DNA of 64,000 nt from Globisporangium splendens (Eukaryota > Oomycota > Peronosporomycetes > Pythiales > Pythiaceae). Position 1 is the stretch's first letter; each line of letters opens with the position of its first letter. The notes beneath the pieces are model-generated. The model was not told the origin of the DNA, ran no database searches, and was given only the letters and a program-made list of their open reading frames with translations. The position numbers and the translations under genes were made by a program. Positions 45,569 through 57,299 of this stretch are shown here, in pieces. Location: positions 1-64,000 of the forward strand of contig VFIW01000156.1 in NCBI GenBank assembly GCA_006386115.1. Direction: 5' to 3'.

Positions 45569-46221
45569 TTATGTGGTGGGGTTTAGTTGTTCCTCTCTCG
45601 CTCGAGTTGGTTGCGTCGCCTCCCGGACAGCCTCTTGGCTCTCGAGCTTCCTGACGTTGCCGATCTTGGCGCAGTCGATGTACACTTGCCACCCCGAGAG
45701 CGTCGACATCCAGTAGAGGGTCAAGCGGTTCTTGCCCACGCACTTGGCCTTGTTGTGCGGGATCTTGCCCTGCAGGAAGCTCGCCGCGCAATCGCTCGCG
45801 AACGCGACGACGATCTCGTTGTCGCATCACACCTCGCACGGACCCGGATGGTTCATCTGGCCGTCGTGCCATTTGAGTTGGTTTAACAGCGCCTGCACAG
45901 GACCTTTGTTCGGGTCCGTGAAGCCACACTCGGCCGTCTTTGGGTTGCTAACGCAGCTCTTCCTCGATTCCTGGTTCTTGAGAATGAACTCCTTGAGCGA
46001 CTTGTACGAGGATGCCTTGGCGTTCGCAGTCCAGCTTGGGTAGCTGGTGAAGATCTCGCCCCGCTGCGGCGTGAGTTTGTTTATGGCCACCGTCGCGGAA
46101 AAGTTGCCGCTGTGTGCCTTGACGTGAAGGTGAGCCCTGACTTGGCCAGCGTGCCGTGCGCATCGACTGCCGAGGCAGCGAGCACGACAAGAGCGGCGAC
46201 GAGAAGCTTTGTAGCGACCAT
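45569..46221 (-). pseudogene. Secreted LPMO-like (AA17 type) gene, broken
   Basis: ATG 46221 opens a signal peptide (MVATKLLVAALVVLAASAVDA) directly followed by His-Gly, the mature N-terminal His needed for the copper histidine brace of LPMOs. Within about 12 codons the frame must shift (near 46110-46150) to reach the body of the protein. A TGA at 45827-45829 then interrupts the block MNHPGPCEV...CDNEIVV, where related proteins have a Trp codon. Downstream are conserved-looking Cys residues, KIPHNKAKCVGKN, LTLYWMSTLSGWQVYIDCA and a charged tail. The pattern fits AA17, the oomycete pectin-cleaving LPMO family, as I recall it. The gene sits between the two lumazine-synthase-like genes. It appears inactive. 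Confidence 0.65.
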
Positions 46222-46539
46222 GAACGGGTCCCATCGTTGCAAGGCAGCTTAGTGTGATCATCGTCGTCCTAACGCACATGACGAACCCACCAGGTGGTTC
46301 GTCTCTTTGAGTGGGTACATCTTGTATGAACTCTGGATCACCACCTTGAGCCAACAGCAACAACGGAAGTCAAGAAACCAAAACAAACCACTCAAATACT
46401 AAACAAATGAATCAAATAGCACGACGCTAACTTTTCGAGCCACGACACAAACACATACACCACAACGCACTAGACATGGTGCTCTCGCTCCACAAGAAAC
46501 GCGACCTCATGCCTCATTTCGTGAGCTCGCCTCCATAGC
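46222..46539. other. Intergenic region
   Basis: No supported gene; between the LPMO remnant and the second lumazine-synthase-like gene. Confidence 0.4.
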
Positions 46540-47376
46540 TCACTTGCTCTTGCTGCTGCCCATGCATCCACACTCGCCACACTCGCTCTTTTGCAACGAG
46601 TGCTGCGTCGACTCGGCCACGGAGTTCTTCGAGCCTGAAGCTTGATCCTTGCTACCTTCATGTCCTTGTTGGCATTGACTTTGCTGGCAATCGCTGCAGC
46701 CGCAGCCCTTCGCGGAGCTCTCACACTTTTCACAGCCACACGCACACGAGCACTCCTTTTTTTCTTCCTTGCAGCCGTGACACTCGCACTTGCAGTGCGC
46801 CACCATCGCGCACATCGCGTTGCGGTTGAAATGCGCCATCTCAATCGCCGACTGCGCAAATTCCACGCCGAAGTTGCAGCTTCGCGTCTTGTCCCCACTC
46901 AGCCCCGAGCACATATGCGCCTGGTTTGCGTCCGTGCACGTGAGCACGCCGTTGATCACGGGCGTCTTCATCTTCATGCCGAGCTTCATGTTGGCGCGCG
47001 TCACGGCTTCAGCCACAAACTCAAACCCCAGCGTCTCGCCCTTGACCATGCAGCCGATGCAGACCACGACGTCGAAGAAGTGGCGTCCTGGAGCCGCCTG
47101 CAGCATGCGCTTGAGCGCGTACGGGATCTCGAACGGCAGTGAGACCTGCAGCTCATGGATGTTCGAGCGCGGCACGCCCTTGAACAGCAGTTCCGCGCGG
47201 CACGCCGTCACCAGCGCGTCCACCGCTTCCTGGGACTGCCGCGTGTACACGATGCCAACGTGCAACCCCGAGCCGTCGAGCTTCGGCAACGCGATCGCGC
47301 CGGGTTCTTCGACGAGAACGGGCTTGAAGGTCATCTGGGGGTCGTGGTGCGTGCGGTCAGCGTGCGTCGTCGCCAT
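46540..47376 (-). CDS. Second lumazine-synthase-like protein with a Cys-rich tail
   Basis: Single exon, 278 residues, a paralogue of the gene at 43901-44878. Residues 32-186 keep the fold (LDGSGLHVGIVYTRQ, FEIPYALKRM, CIGCMVKGETLGFEF, GVLTC, FGVEFAQSAIEMAH). It is further from a working enzyme: the His88 position is Gly117, Phe113 is Asn142, Arg127 is Cys156, Lys135 is Phe169 and Phe22 is Gln47. Residues 189-271 hold 17 Cys in CxC and CxxC groups, a Gln/Ser-rich spacer and a final ECGECGC cluster. Shared core Cys residues (CIGCM, VLTC) also occur in the paralogue. Tail length and Cys spacing differ, so the tails evolve faster than the cores. Confidence 0.9.
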   Translation of the reverse strand: MATTHADRTHHDPQMTFKPVLVEEPGAIALPKLDGSGLHVGIVYTRQSQEAVDALVTACRAELLFKGVPRSNIHELQVSLPFEIPYALKRMLQAAPGRHFFDVVVCIGCMVKGETLGFEFVAEAVTRANMKLGMKMKTPVINGVLTCTDANQAHMCSGLSGDKTRSCNFGVEFAQSAIEMAHFNRNAMCAMVAHCKCECHGCKEEKKECSCACGCEKCESSAKGCGCSDCQQSQCQQGHEGSKDQASGSKNSVAESTQHSLQKSECGECGCMGSSKSK

Positions 47377-47715
47377 TTTCTCCTTCGTGTTGCGTGTCTG
47401 TCGCTAAGCGCTCGTTTCGGGAAATGCGACCTCAGGGACTTCTGCCTGTTTCTCGACAACCGTTTGAGAAATGCGTGCTCCTCCAACGGCGGCATGTCTA
47501 GAAGACAAATATATAACATACACACAGACGTTCGTGGCAGTTGACATCGTAATGAGACGTGCGTACCCAGGTACCCAGGCTGCTGGGGGTCGTCACTGGA
47601 CGTCTCGTCCCTTCAACAGCGACATGCGCTTACAGAAAAGTTCGCATAAACCAAAGCACATATGTACGCAAAACCATAGCATATATACAAAAACAAAGCC
47701 AAAAAGTCCCATTGT
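47377..47715. other. Intergenic region
   Basis: No supported gene. AT-rich 3' flank of VPS25 and promoter of the second lumazine-synthase-like gene. Confidence 0.4.
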
Positions 47716-48684
47716 TTAATCGGTGCCCAGGAACTTGACACCGTCTTCTTCGCACGTCTCGCCGGCGATGATCGCCGCCTATTTGTTGCATACATATATA
47801 TATATAACAAACAAAACAACATTGTCAGCAATATTGTTGCAGCAATGCGGCGCCGATGCACATTGTTGTTGTGTATAAAGACGCACTTTGCCCTCGGATT
47901 CGAGCACTTTGAGCGCCTCGCGGAGCAGCCACGGCTCCATGCCATGCAGACCTTTTCATATCAACAACAGTGTCAGCTGCCACATTTGTTGTATATATAT
48001 AAAACAGCACAAATTATACAAACAATACGCACTGGAGCCGAGGGTTTCTTCGCCTGCGTACAGCTCGTAGACCGTAAACACGTTCCCGATCATCGCGCGC
48101 TGCTTGGCCTGTTGTCATTATCCACAAATATGAACTTATACACACACTACTTTCAAGTGTATAAAGAATATACACACGCATACAAAGTCGTAGATCTCGG
48201 CAGCCCACTCGGTGGGCTTTTTCCACATGATGCGGCAGCGCGTGCGCGTCTCGTCCTCCCACGAGCCGTTGCCGCAGCGGATGAGGTACTCGACCACCGC
48301 CAGTCGGCCTTCCTGCGCCATCTTGCCTGCGCATACACACATTTACAAAGAATAGGGGCATTAGGACGGCTAATTCTCCATATACATATACACACGAGAG
48401 CGTACGGGAGATCTTGACGTTCTCGAAGAGCACAGAGGAGAAGGGCTGGAAGAGCGGCAGGCCGTGCGTGCGGTGATATTCCAAAATGAGCTGCTTCCAG
48501 AGCACGAGCTGCTTCTCGCGCGTCGCGCGCACGGGCTGCAGGCTGGTTCATAGAGAGCGAGAGAGCGTTATATAGGACACCATATAGAACGAGTGTGTGT
48601 GTGTATGTATATGGAGAAGACGCACGTGAAGAACGGGGGGAAGTCGTAGTACTCGGGGTACGCGAACTTGTCGACAGTGGCCAT
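47716..48684 (-). CDS. VPS25: ESCRT-II subunit VPS25, six exons
   Basis: Exons 48626-48684, 48406-48542, 48184-48326, 48033-48108, 47887-47951 and 47716-47778 join in phase to 180 residues, the usual VPS25 size. The family start YPEYYDFPPFFTLQPV is clear, and the internal winged-helix block KKPTEWAAEIYDF and terminal GEEDGVKFLG-like end are also present. VPS25 occupies the arms of the Y-shaped ESCRT-II complex and recruits VPS20 for multivesicular body sorting. Introns are 70-100 bp and rich in TA/CA, including a (TA)n tract near 47793-47806. Confidence 0.95.
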
Positions 48685-49053
48685 GTTGCTTGCTGCTGTT
48701 GTTGCTGAGTGTGCAAAACAACAATGCAATGCATGCGATGCTGGTTGTGTGAGTGTTTGCTCTGTCAGCGAAACAAGGCACAATGCATAATACAATACAT
48801 GCTGCACAACAATGCACATTGTGCACAATACAATACACATTGACTGTTGAGCAAAGATGTGACCGTAAACTAACCGGCTATCGAGGTTCAGTGGATGCCA
48901 CTGTTGAAGTTCGCACCGTTAGAAGAAAAAAAAAGGCACTCACCCACACTCGGCGTCTCGCTCTTCAATGCGAGTGTGTGCACTTCAGAAAATGCCAATT
49001 GGCCTCAGTCCAAGTCCACAAAACACAACAGCATTCGTATCGCTTTGCTCGCG
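48685..49053. other. Intergenic region upstream of VPS25
   Basis: No supported gene. Repeated ACAATGCA/ATACAATAC units occur at 48715-48840 (for example CAATGCATAATACAATACATG), a short low-complexity A/C/T tract. Confidence 0.5.
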
Positions 49054-49275
49054 ATGGCCACGAAGGAGATCCGACACATCGGCAGCATCCGTTTGGTGCC
49101 TGTTGTCTACAGCGCCTTGGCGTACCTCGGCGAGGAGCAAGAGCTCACGTTCATCGGTAAAGCCAGCGACCACGATCTGGTCTCGGACGACCATGGCTCG
49201 GCGTGTGCGCAGACGCTGGTGGAGCTCGCGCGACTGAGCAAACAGGTCGATGAAGACGCGGAAGACCAGCCATGA
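49054..49275 (+). CDS. Small hypothetical protein (73 residues)
   Basis: ATG 49054 opens MATKEIRHIGSIRLV and ends in an acidic tail. The core (VVYSALAYLGEEQELTFIGK) is compact and predicted helix/strand. GC-rich third positions suggest coding, unlike the downstream 2 kb. No family is recognised. It could be one exon of a longer gene, but no supporting splice site was found. Confidence 0.4.
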   Translation: MATKEIRHIGSIRLVPVVYSALAYLGEEQELTFIGKASDHDLVSDDHGSACAQTLVELARLSKQVDEDAEDQP

Positions 49276-51437
49276 GGCGGCTGAGGGTCGTTTGAGTCAG
49301 CAGTCTCACGATTCGTAGGTGGTTTGAATGGCTGCGGTGTGAGATCAGGAGGATCCCAGAGGTGCCTTGAGACGCAAGGATGTGTATGGTTTATAGATTT
49401 GCTTTATGGTGTGTGAGAGAATATACACGAATAGTGGAGGCTATGAAGACAAGAAAGCGCGTTGAGAATGTATCCCTTTTCTCTTCGCTCCTCTCTCTTT
49501 GTGCGCATGCAAGTCGGCATTGCGCAAACCAGTCAGTGATGCACCTCGACGTCACTCTAATGCACTGCCATTCAGCAGGATGCTTTCTGTTCTCGGACCC
49601 TGCGTAAGACTGGATGGACACATTCGCATCCATTTCGCCAGCGTTGCGCCACAACACTGTTGTGTCAACAGAGCCTACTGTACGTTGCGAACAGCGAATG
49701 ATACTGCGAGGTGCTCGTATGCACGAAGCAACCCTTCTGCAGTTGCTGAACTGACCCAGCGAGCCTAAAACTTTACGGTCGTTTTTGATAAGCGACTCGC
49801 TCTCTTGGTTCGTGAGCTCTTGACAGGCTGTCGTGTCGATGTGGACTCTGCAGTGCGGTGTGCATATCGATATTGCTTGCGTTGAATCAGACGCAGGAGA
49901 CTGGCAAAGCGAACCAGATACAGTAGATGGCCATGGTTTCAAGAGCTCTTTTGTCGCTTAGGCAGCTTCAATACGTTTCATGAGCCTGGGTGAGTTTGGA
50001 CGCTGACACACTTCAGGTTCAATTTGAACTTTCTAATCTATGATCCGACCAAAAGCGATGCATGATCTTCAGCTTGCTCGCAGGTTGTGCAAGCGATACG
50101 TGGTCTTTGTAAAAGAGCCTACTTTTTCAAAACCCGCGGCTCTGGGATGTAAACAAACCGTGATCCGTCAGATCTCTTGACCGGCTCTCTATCATTTCAT
50201 AAACAGAAAAAAGAACCACTCCACCAATGCCCGGCACCCGATCCGGCAGGAGAGGGAATGGTCGATCGACTGTGATAGCGAATTAATCTGCAGTCCAATC
50301 GGCGGCGGCGCATCTGAGGTGACGCCTCGAGCGTCGGCAGCGTTCTCTTCTGTGTCGCAGGCGTTATGTGCAGATGCTCAAACGGCATCTGAGGTTCAAA
50401 GAGCAATGGCGGTGCACGAAAAACGCGAAGTAACCTTTGTTGCTGCTGTAGCCAATTGAGGGCTCTGCTGCTCGTCCAAACCTGCATTCGGTTTCTATTA
50501 TATCAGGCTCTCGTTCGAACGAGGCGCCTCGCCATCTCAACTTGTACGTGCACCTCCCGGGAATCACCTCGAGCCGCTGCTTACTGCGCTCATTACGATG
50601 GACGCCGTGATCAAACCAGCAGGCGGAGGCGAAGATGCCTGGACTTAGCAGTGAGCACGTCAGACTGGACTCGTGATCAACCAGCGGAAAGAAAGATGAA
50701 GAACAAGCAAATGGTGGTGACCGTCAGAAATTGTACCTGAATATACCTCACCTTACAGCCATAACCAAATGGTGGTGGCGAGAAGCTCGTGCATTTGTGA
50801 ATTACTCTTGGACACTGCTGGGTTGACTCAAAGCACCAGCATTTTTCTTTTTGCTGGAGTCAGTTATGCCGCAAAACAGTCAGTGATGATTGTGACAACC
50901 CTCCAAATATTGCAACCCAATTCTTTATATTATGCGCATTGTATGCATTTTTACCTACTTTGGTCTGTCAATAAATGTTTAAATAGCTGACATAAAACCT
51001 GTACAAGTCGGGCAACTGGACTTGTTGAGCCGTTCCATCTGGCCATCCACTCGCATCATCCGTCACAGCTTTGCGCAATCGCTCTGTCGCTTGCACGATG
51101 TTTGTGCTCCAGAAGTATCCAAAGCAGCCACGACCTGCTTGTCTACTCTGCATAGTTTACTACAATCAAAAAGACCCTTCGTATACCTGTCTAATGCTTC
51201 TAAGCATTATGCAAGGATCCTCTATCATCAAAAACTGAGCAGGGCCACTCAAGTGAGGGGGATGGATGTGACAACTTCGACATGAGCCTCACCTCAGCAG
51301 CTCACTCTGCTTCCTTCCTCACTCACGCCCTCCAGAGCCACCCTTCTCCAGCTCAGCATATCGCAATTTCGCGGTTGGTCCCCACTCGCATTTAGCCTCA
51401 GCTTTCAGCGAGCCACTTGCTCCTGGACTTGGAAACC
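49276..51437. other. Intergenic, 2.16 kb
   Basis: No supported gene on either strand. Several ORFs over 60 codons exist but lack codon bias and domain content. The last 400 bp are the promoter and leader of the first MFS gene. Confidence 0.4.
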
Positions 51438-53162
51438 ATGGAGATCCCGTTGACGCCCACGACCGCAGCGTACGTCGACCTGACCGGCAAGCCAGAAAAT
51501 GACGACTTGGCCGTGCAGAACAGTATGTCCAACTGGCGCGTGAGCCGCCTGTCCATCCTGCTGCTCGCAGCGTTCCTCATCACCTTCATGTCCGGCGGCT
51601 TGATCCTCGGGTAAGTTCGTGCTATCTGAGCTGCTGATGGTGCTTCCAGCCGCTAGACTAACGCACGTGTCTTGCGTAAACTATTTAGCTTCGGTCCGTT
51701 GTACACGCTGCTTGTGGACGAAGGTCAGTGGAAAGAGCTCTGTGCTGCTGATGAAGAGCTCAGCGGCGTGACGTGCGCCAGACAGGAAGTGTGGCTCCAG
51801 TACATTTTCTCGACCGCGTTCCTGTGTCTGAGTCTCGCGAACGCACTCTTCGGCTTCCTGCTGGACATCATCGGTCCACGTCTCTGTGTGTTCATCGGCT
51901 TCGTGATCACGTTCATGGGTAACATCATGCTCGCGTACGGCGAGTCCACGGTCGGCAAGGGCGTGTCGATCATCGTCGGCTACTCGTGTATCGGGATCGG
52001 CGGCTACTCTGTCTACATTTGCTCGTTCCAGTTCGTGCAACTCTTTGACCGTCAAGGTTTCGTCACCAGTACGATCTCGGGGCTCTTCAACGCCGCAGGC
52101 TACGTGTTCATGCTGCTCCACATCCACGGCATCACGCGCAGAGGCTTCTTCCTTTTCTACGCGTAAGATGCACACTCGGAGCCAATATGGTTGCTTGTCG
52201 TGTACTTCTGGCTAACGTTCATGCGCTTCTCCGTAGTGTGTTCTCCGTCGCGTGTATGCTAGTCGCCTGGGTCACATACCCACTGCGCTCGAACCCCGAA
52301 GTCAGCAAGTACTACACGCTCTCTGGGTTCAAGTGGCGAACACCAAGATTTGTGGTACGTTGCTATCCCACCATGGTTTGCTTTTCTAGTTGCTAACTCA
52401 CGTTCACTTCTGCGCCTCAGAAACCAACGGCCATGTGGCCAGCGCTGAAGGAGCAGTTCAAGCGTCCGGACTTGTGGTTCTTCGGTGTCTTCTTCGGCTG
52501 GATCTCGACCTGGTTCGCGTTCGCGGGCGGTGCGATCCCCAACATCATCTACAAGCTCGCGGGCGACGATGAGTCCACGGCCGATCTCTACGTTAACTAC
52601 TTGGTGCCGCTGATCGGCAACAGCTCGTTCGTGTTCACGCCGCTCGTGGGGATGGTGATCCACAAGTACGGTTTCCGCATCTCGTTCGGCATCACGGCTG
52701 TGCTCGTGCATCTCTTCATCGGGTTTTTGAAAATCAACTCGCTCCACGTGCAGATCATCACGCTGCTCTGGTATTCGCTCTCGCAGGCGTTCTTCTACTC
52801 GCTCCAGTTCGCCTACATCAGTAAGTTCATGCTGTCCATCCATTGTCGTGGGTACCTAGATCAAGTGAACTAACTTTGTTTTACTCTTGTCTGTTGCAGT
52901 TGTGTGCTTCCCAGCTGAAGTGTACGGCAGTCTGCAGTGCTTCCTCGCGCTCTGCTCGTTCTTCATGGGGCTGTTCAACTACGCGTTCAACCCGTGGACG
53001 CAGAACACGCTGCACGGCAACTACACCGACATCTTCATCGTGTTTGCGGCGCCGGTGCTGCTCTTCTACTGCTTCTTGGGGGTGATCCACAAGGGTGTCA
53101 AAACCCCAGAGGAGGAGAAAGAAGCCGCCGAGAAGGAAGCCAGCAAGCTCTCGGTCGCATAG
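51438..53162 (+). CDS. MFS transporter, five exons (SLC43-like)
   Basis: Exons 51438-51610, 51689-52162, 52237-52354, 52421-52820 and 52900-53162 give 475 residues with 12 predicted membrane helices. The first helix follows VQNSMSNWRVSRL. The MFS signature between helices 2 and 3 appears as FGFLLDIIGPR. The family pattern resembles SLC43/LAT3-type amino acid transporters and yeast FMP42. A charged C-terminal tail (PEEEKEAAEKEAS) is cytosolic. It is a tandem paralogue of the gene at 55777. Substrate unknown. Confidence 0.9.
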
Positions 53163-55776
53163 AGGCATTTTGTGTGTTTGTTAAAGAGAAATCAATCATG
53201 TATGGGCTTTGAGTCACACGACCTGGACGACGGTATATTCGCAACAACGTTGAAGCTGCGAGTGCTTCAGAAAAGCCGCCTGTGCTTCAACGTGGAGGAG
53301 GGTGTCCACGCAACCAAGGATGACAGGGACAGTACCATGAGGACCGGCAAGCCAAGTGGTGCATTGCCGGTGGTACAGTGGCACGACGATGCCATGAAGC
53401 TACACCCAACAAATGCTGCTTGCTGCATGGACATAGATATGGTCCCAGGCGTCTACGGCTCGAACGACTGGCCTCCGAGAGGCTCCGATGCGCACACCCA
53501 TCCCAAGTCATAGAACGGACCTGCTTGCGGCGTGTGGTGTCGTCGGTTGAGTGATGCAGTGTGGTGTCTGACAAAACGTGTGGTGGGGAGATGCTTACGT
53601 TCAAGACGCAGTCAATATAAATTCAGGAACAGAAGTGATAGCTTTGTTTGAGCATTTATCTCTTTATTCTTGAATTGAAAAATACAATATCTCAGATGCG
53701 TTTTGAAGGAAGGCGTGCACGAAAAAGTACAGTTTTCTTGAACCGAGACATTGCACTTCAACGTCGAAGTTTCCCCATCTCTCGAAGATTTGGCAACTTG
53801 TTCCTCCGTCCGCATGAGGCCATTTAGCGATTTTCAGCGCCGGAATCGACAGCCTAACCGGTGTCTCGAGGCACTTTGGAGATGGTTTCTCCTCATTAAT
53901 CGAAAGAGGGAAGCGTGTGCCCACAGTCTCGGTCGTCATCCAGGAAGCTTTTCTGCAGATCTGTCTGTAGGCACAAGTGCCAATGCAACGCCTGCTTCCA
54001 TACTCTGTCTGTTTAAGGCAGTGGAACTGAGTCACACAGAAATCGATGTCGAGCCACAGACGGGCAGCATTAAACTGCAAGCATCCAATTCAGTCCGGAT
54101 TCGGGTGAATATCCACTGAGTGCAAAACGGACCCAGGAAATGCCCCACCGAAAATGAAGGAATACAAACAAGTGCAGGTTGTCGTAAAGAGGCACGTCTC
54201 CGTACGAAGTGGACGCTGTTAGGAGCATCTTCAAATCCTCCGCCAATTGACAGCAGAAGATTCGTCTGCAATTTATGCATCTCTTTGGTTGATTCGATTC
54301 ATGTTTATAGTGTTTCTTTAGCACCCTCATTTTAATGAAATTACATTTGCTCATGTCCCGTCTCGATGAGTGTCGACGCTGCCTGCCTCATGTCCGATTA
54401 CAGCCAATCAGAGATCGCTATCAGCTAAGAATAGCACACGTAATCGTAACAGTTTAGATACAGCAGCACCAAACGCACTCATCACCAGTTCATCTCCTTC
54501 TTTCCCTCTTTAGTGACCCCCCCCCTCCTCCGGAATTACTAACTCATCAAGGAGCCATAAATCAGCGACAGCTCACCTGAAAATAATAAAAAGAACCTAC
54601 CTTGCGCTTCATATACCTCATTGACTGCCGAGGTGTAAGAAAACAAGCAGATGCTTCTGACTCACGACGCTGAGTGCACATTTATATATAATACTGACGA
54701 AGAGAAACTCTTTGCTCTGGTGGACTTTGGTTTGCATCGGAGGAACGCTCCACACATCATCGCGACGGACGACAATCACACTCCCACGTGATGGTCCAGA
54801 GCCAGGCCGGCAGGTGGCACCGCAATCACTGCGTTCTTACCGATGCTGCGATGACATAATAATGGGTGGACGGCTGCTCTGTGCACGGCTTCAGCTTTTC
54901 TTTCCGCTGGTTTCTGTTTTACAGGCTCTCTTTGTCAAATAAAAACGTGGACACGATCGATGGCCTCCCTCTGCACGCTTCCAACTTCGACGTCGCAGTG
55001 GCACAGACACAACTTCGACATGTAAAAGAAAGTAGGAGGAAAGCTGCACATCGTTCTCAAATGCTGAGAACGAAGTGAAGTGTATACTGTGTGTGCATTT
55101 AGGTGAAGCGACTTTGGTGGACGCGCTCACGTCTGACGGATGATGTGTGCGCTGCAGCGTCAACTGCTGCTTCACGATGATCGAAACCCACAACAACGAC
55201 ACGCTGCAGCAAGAGCCAAGAGCGCCAACCATCCATCCGTGGAGGAGCTCTTCACGGTGTGTGTGTGTGTGAGGGGATTGCAGAGCAGTCCCGCTCATCC
55301 ATCTTTTTATTCCCCAAGAAAAGGGCACTAAACGGTAACATATTGCTCGAGTAGATGACTGCAATTACCATCTGGAGGTTGTTTGTCTTGGTGCATAGTC
55401 GACTTTTCGAATGCATTGTGCCAAATGTACCCTCTTTATGGTCTGTTGACTCAAAATCCCATCTGCATCGGTCAGATCATCCACACCAGATGCTTGGGAG
55501 AACTGTACTACTCTAACTGAATATACCGCATCAAGAACCCCTTCTACCTGATGGTCCCGAGCTTACCCATCACTCGGAGCCCTCGGCTCACTCTGCTGGC
55601 TGACAGCTTTCGGCTGGAGATCACCGACCGCCGCGTATTAAAACAGTCGATTGGACCTGCACTTTTCTTCTCGTCATTCCTCAATTTGCCGCGTCGAGAG
55701 CAAGTGGTTCTTTCCGTCCAGTCCTCCCCGTCGGACTTCTGCTTGCAACCCAAGTCAAGTTTCAAGCCTCGAAGCC
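53163..55776. other. Intergenic, 2.6 kb
   Basis: No supported gene. A frame at 53208-53513 lacks codon bias. It contains a C10 run near 54519 and a (GT)n tract at 55256-55271. The right part is the promoter and leader of the second MFS gene. Confidence 0.4.
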
Positions 55777-57299
55777 ATGGAGAATCCGCTGACGCCACAG
55801 AAGGAGGTGGTGCAGACGCCGAGCGCCACCGACTACGCCAAGATGAACGAGGATCTCGAGATCCAGAACTCGCTCTCCAACTGGCGCGTGCATCGCCACG
55901 TCATCATCGCCATCACGTCCGTGCTCATCACGTTCATGTCGGCGGGGCTCATCCTGGGCTTCGGTCCGCTCTACTCGATGCTCGTGGCCGAGGGCCAATG
56001 GAGCGAGCTCTGTGACCCGAACGAGCCGCCAGAGGGACCCACGTGCGCGCCTCAGGAGGTGCATTTGCAGTACATCTTCTCGGCGAGTTTCCAGTGCCTG
56101 AGTATCGCGAACGCGGCGTTCGGACTGTTGTTGGACATCGTGGGTCCACGTTTCTGTGCCACGTTCGGTCTGTTGATCTCGTTCCTTGGTCACTTGTTGA
56201 TCGCGTACGGTGACTCGGAGACCGGTATGGGGTACTCGATCATCGCCGGTGCGGCAATGCTCGCGATCGGCGGCTACGGTCTCTACATCTGCTCGTTCCA
56301 GTTCGTGAAGTTGTACAAGCGTCAGGGGTTCCTCAGTTCGGCGATCTCGGGACTCTTCAACGCCTCGGGATACGTGTTCATGATGCTCAAGATCCACGGC
56401 GTCACGCGTCGCGGCTTCTACACGGGCTATGCGATCTTCACGCTCGTGGCGCTCGTGGTGTGCTTCGTGGTGTTCCCGCTGCGGTCGCTCACGGACGCGA
56501 ACACGCACTACACGCTCTCGGGGTTCTCGTGCCGCCTGCCTCGCTTCTCCAAGCCGCAGAACGTGTGGCCGCAGCTCAAGGAGCAGCTCAAGCGTCCAGA
56601 TCTGTGGTTCTTTGGCGTCTACTTTGGGTGGATCTCGACCTGGTTCGGCTTCTGCGGCGGCGCAATCCCGAACATCATCTTCCAGCTCGCGGGCGACGAC
56701 ACCGCGATGGCGCTCGACTACATTGACTACGTGCTGCCGATGACGTCGAACACGTCGTTCCTGTTCACGCCGTTCGTTGGACTGTTCATCGACAAGTACG
56801 GCTTCCGTGTGGGCTTCGCGGCCACGTCGGCGTTCGTGCTGCTGTTCATCGGCTTCCTCAACATCAACAGCCTCAAGGTGCAGGTGCTCACGTTCCTCTG
56901 GTATGCGCTGGCGCAGGGGTTCTTCTATGCGTTGCAGTTCTCCTATATCAGTACGTTTCCTTTTCGCTGACTTTGTGCGAGAGTGATGGTGTCGACTTTT
57001 CAGTCTCTCTAACCTTATATCTTGTCTCTATTGCAGTTGTGTGCTTCCCAGCGGAGCTGTACGGCAGCATGCAGTGTTTCCTGGCGCTCTGGTCGCTCTC
57101 GATGGGCTTCCTCAACTACATCTTCACGCCCTGGGCACAGAACACGCTCGAGGGCGACTACACGTGGGTGCTGGTCATGTTCGCGATTCCGGTCGCCGTG
57201 TCGTACCTCTTCCTGGGACTGCTCCACAAGGGCATCTACGTCGAGGCTGCGGACGAAGGCGACGAGGAGCTCGGCGAAAAGAAGTTGTCGGTCGCGTAG
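55777..57299 (+). CDS. MFS transporter, two exons, tandem paralogue
   Basis: Exons 55777-56950 and 57037-57299 give 478 residues. It is closely related to the gene at 51438 along the whole length (IQNSLSNWRVHRH, GLLLDIVGPRFC, AISGLFNASGYVF, RPDLWFFGVYFGWISTW). The first three introns of the upstream copy are absent, while the last one, splitting an Ile codon before VCFPAE, is kept in the same place and phase. The acidic tail differs. Likely amino-acid or small-metabolite transport, by SLC43-like similarity. Confidence 0.92.

Noticed and set aside
45552..45929. 125-residue minus-strand ORF as a gene
   Set aside because: Arg-rich shadow in the wrong phase of the LPMO pseudogene.
43901..47376. 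Plain annotation as riboflavin pathway enzymes
   Set aside because: The fold matches, but catalytic His and Arg are replaced in both and the Cys-rich tails are not part of the enzyme family.
53172..53513. 113-residue ORF after the first MFS gene
   Set aside because: No codon bias, no domain, no splice partner; overlaps the likely 3' UTR.
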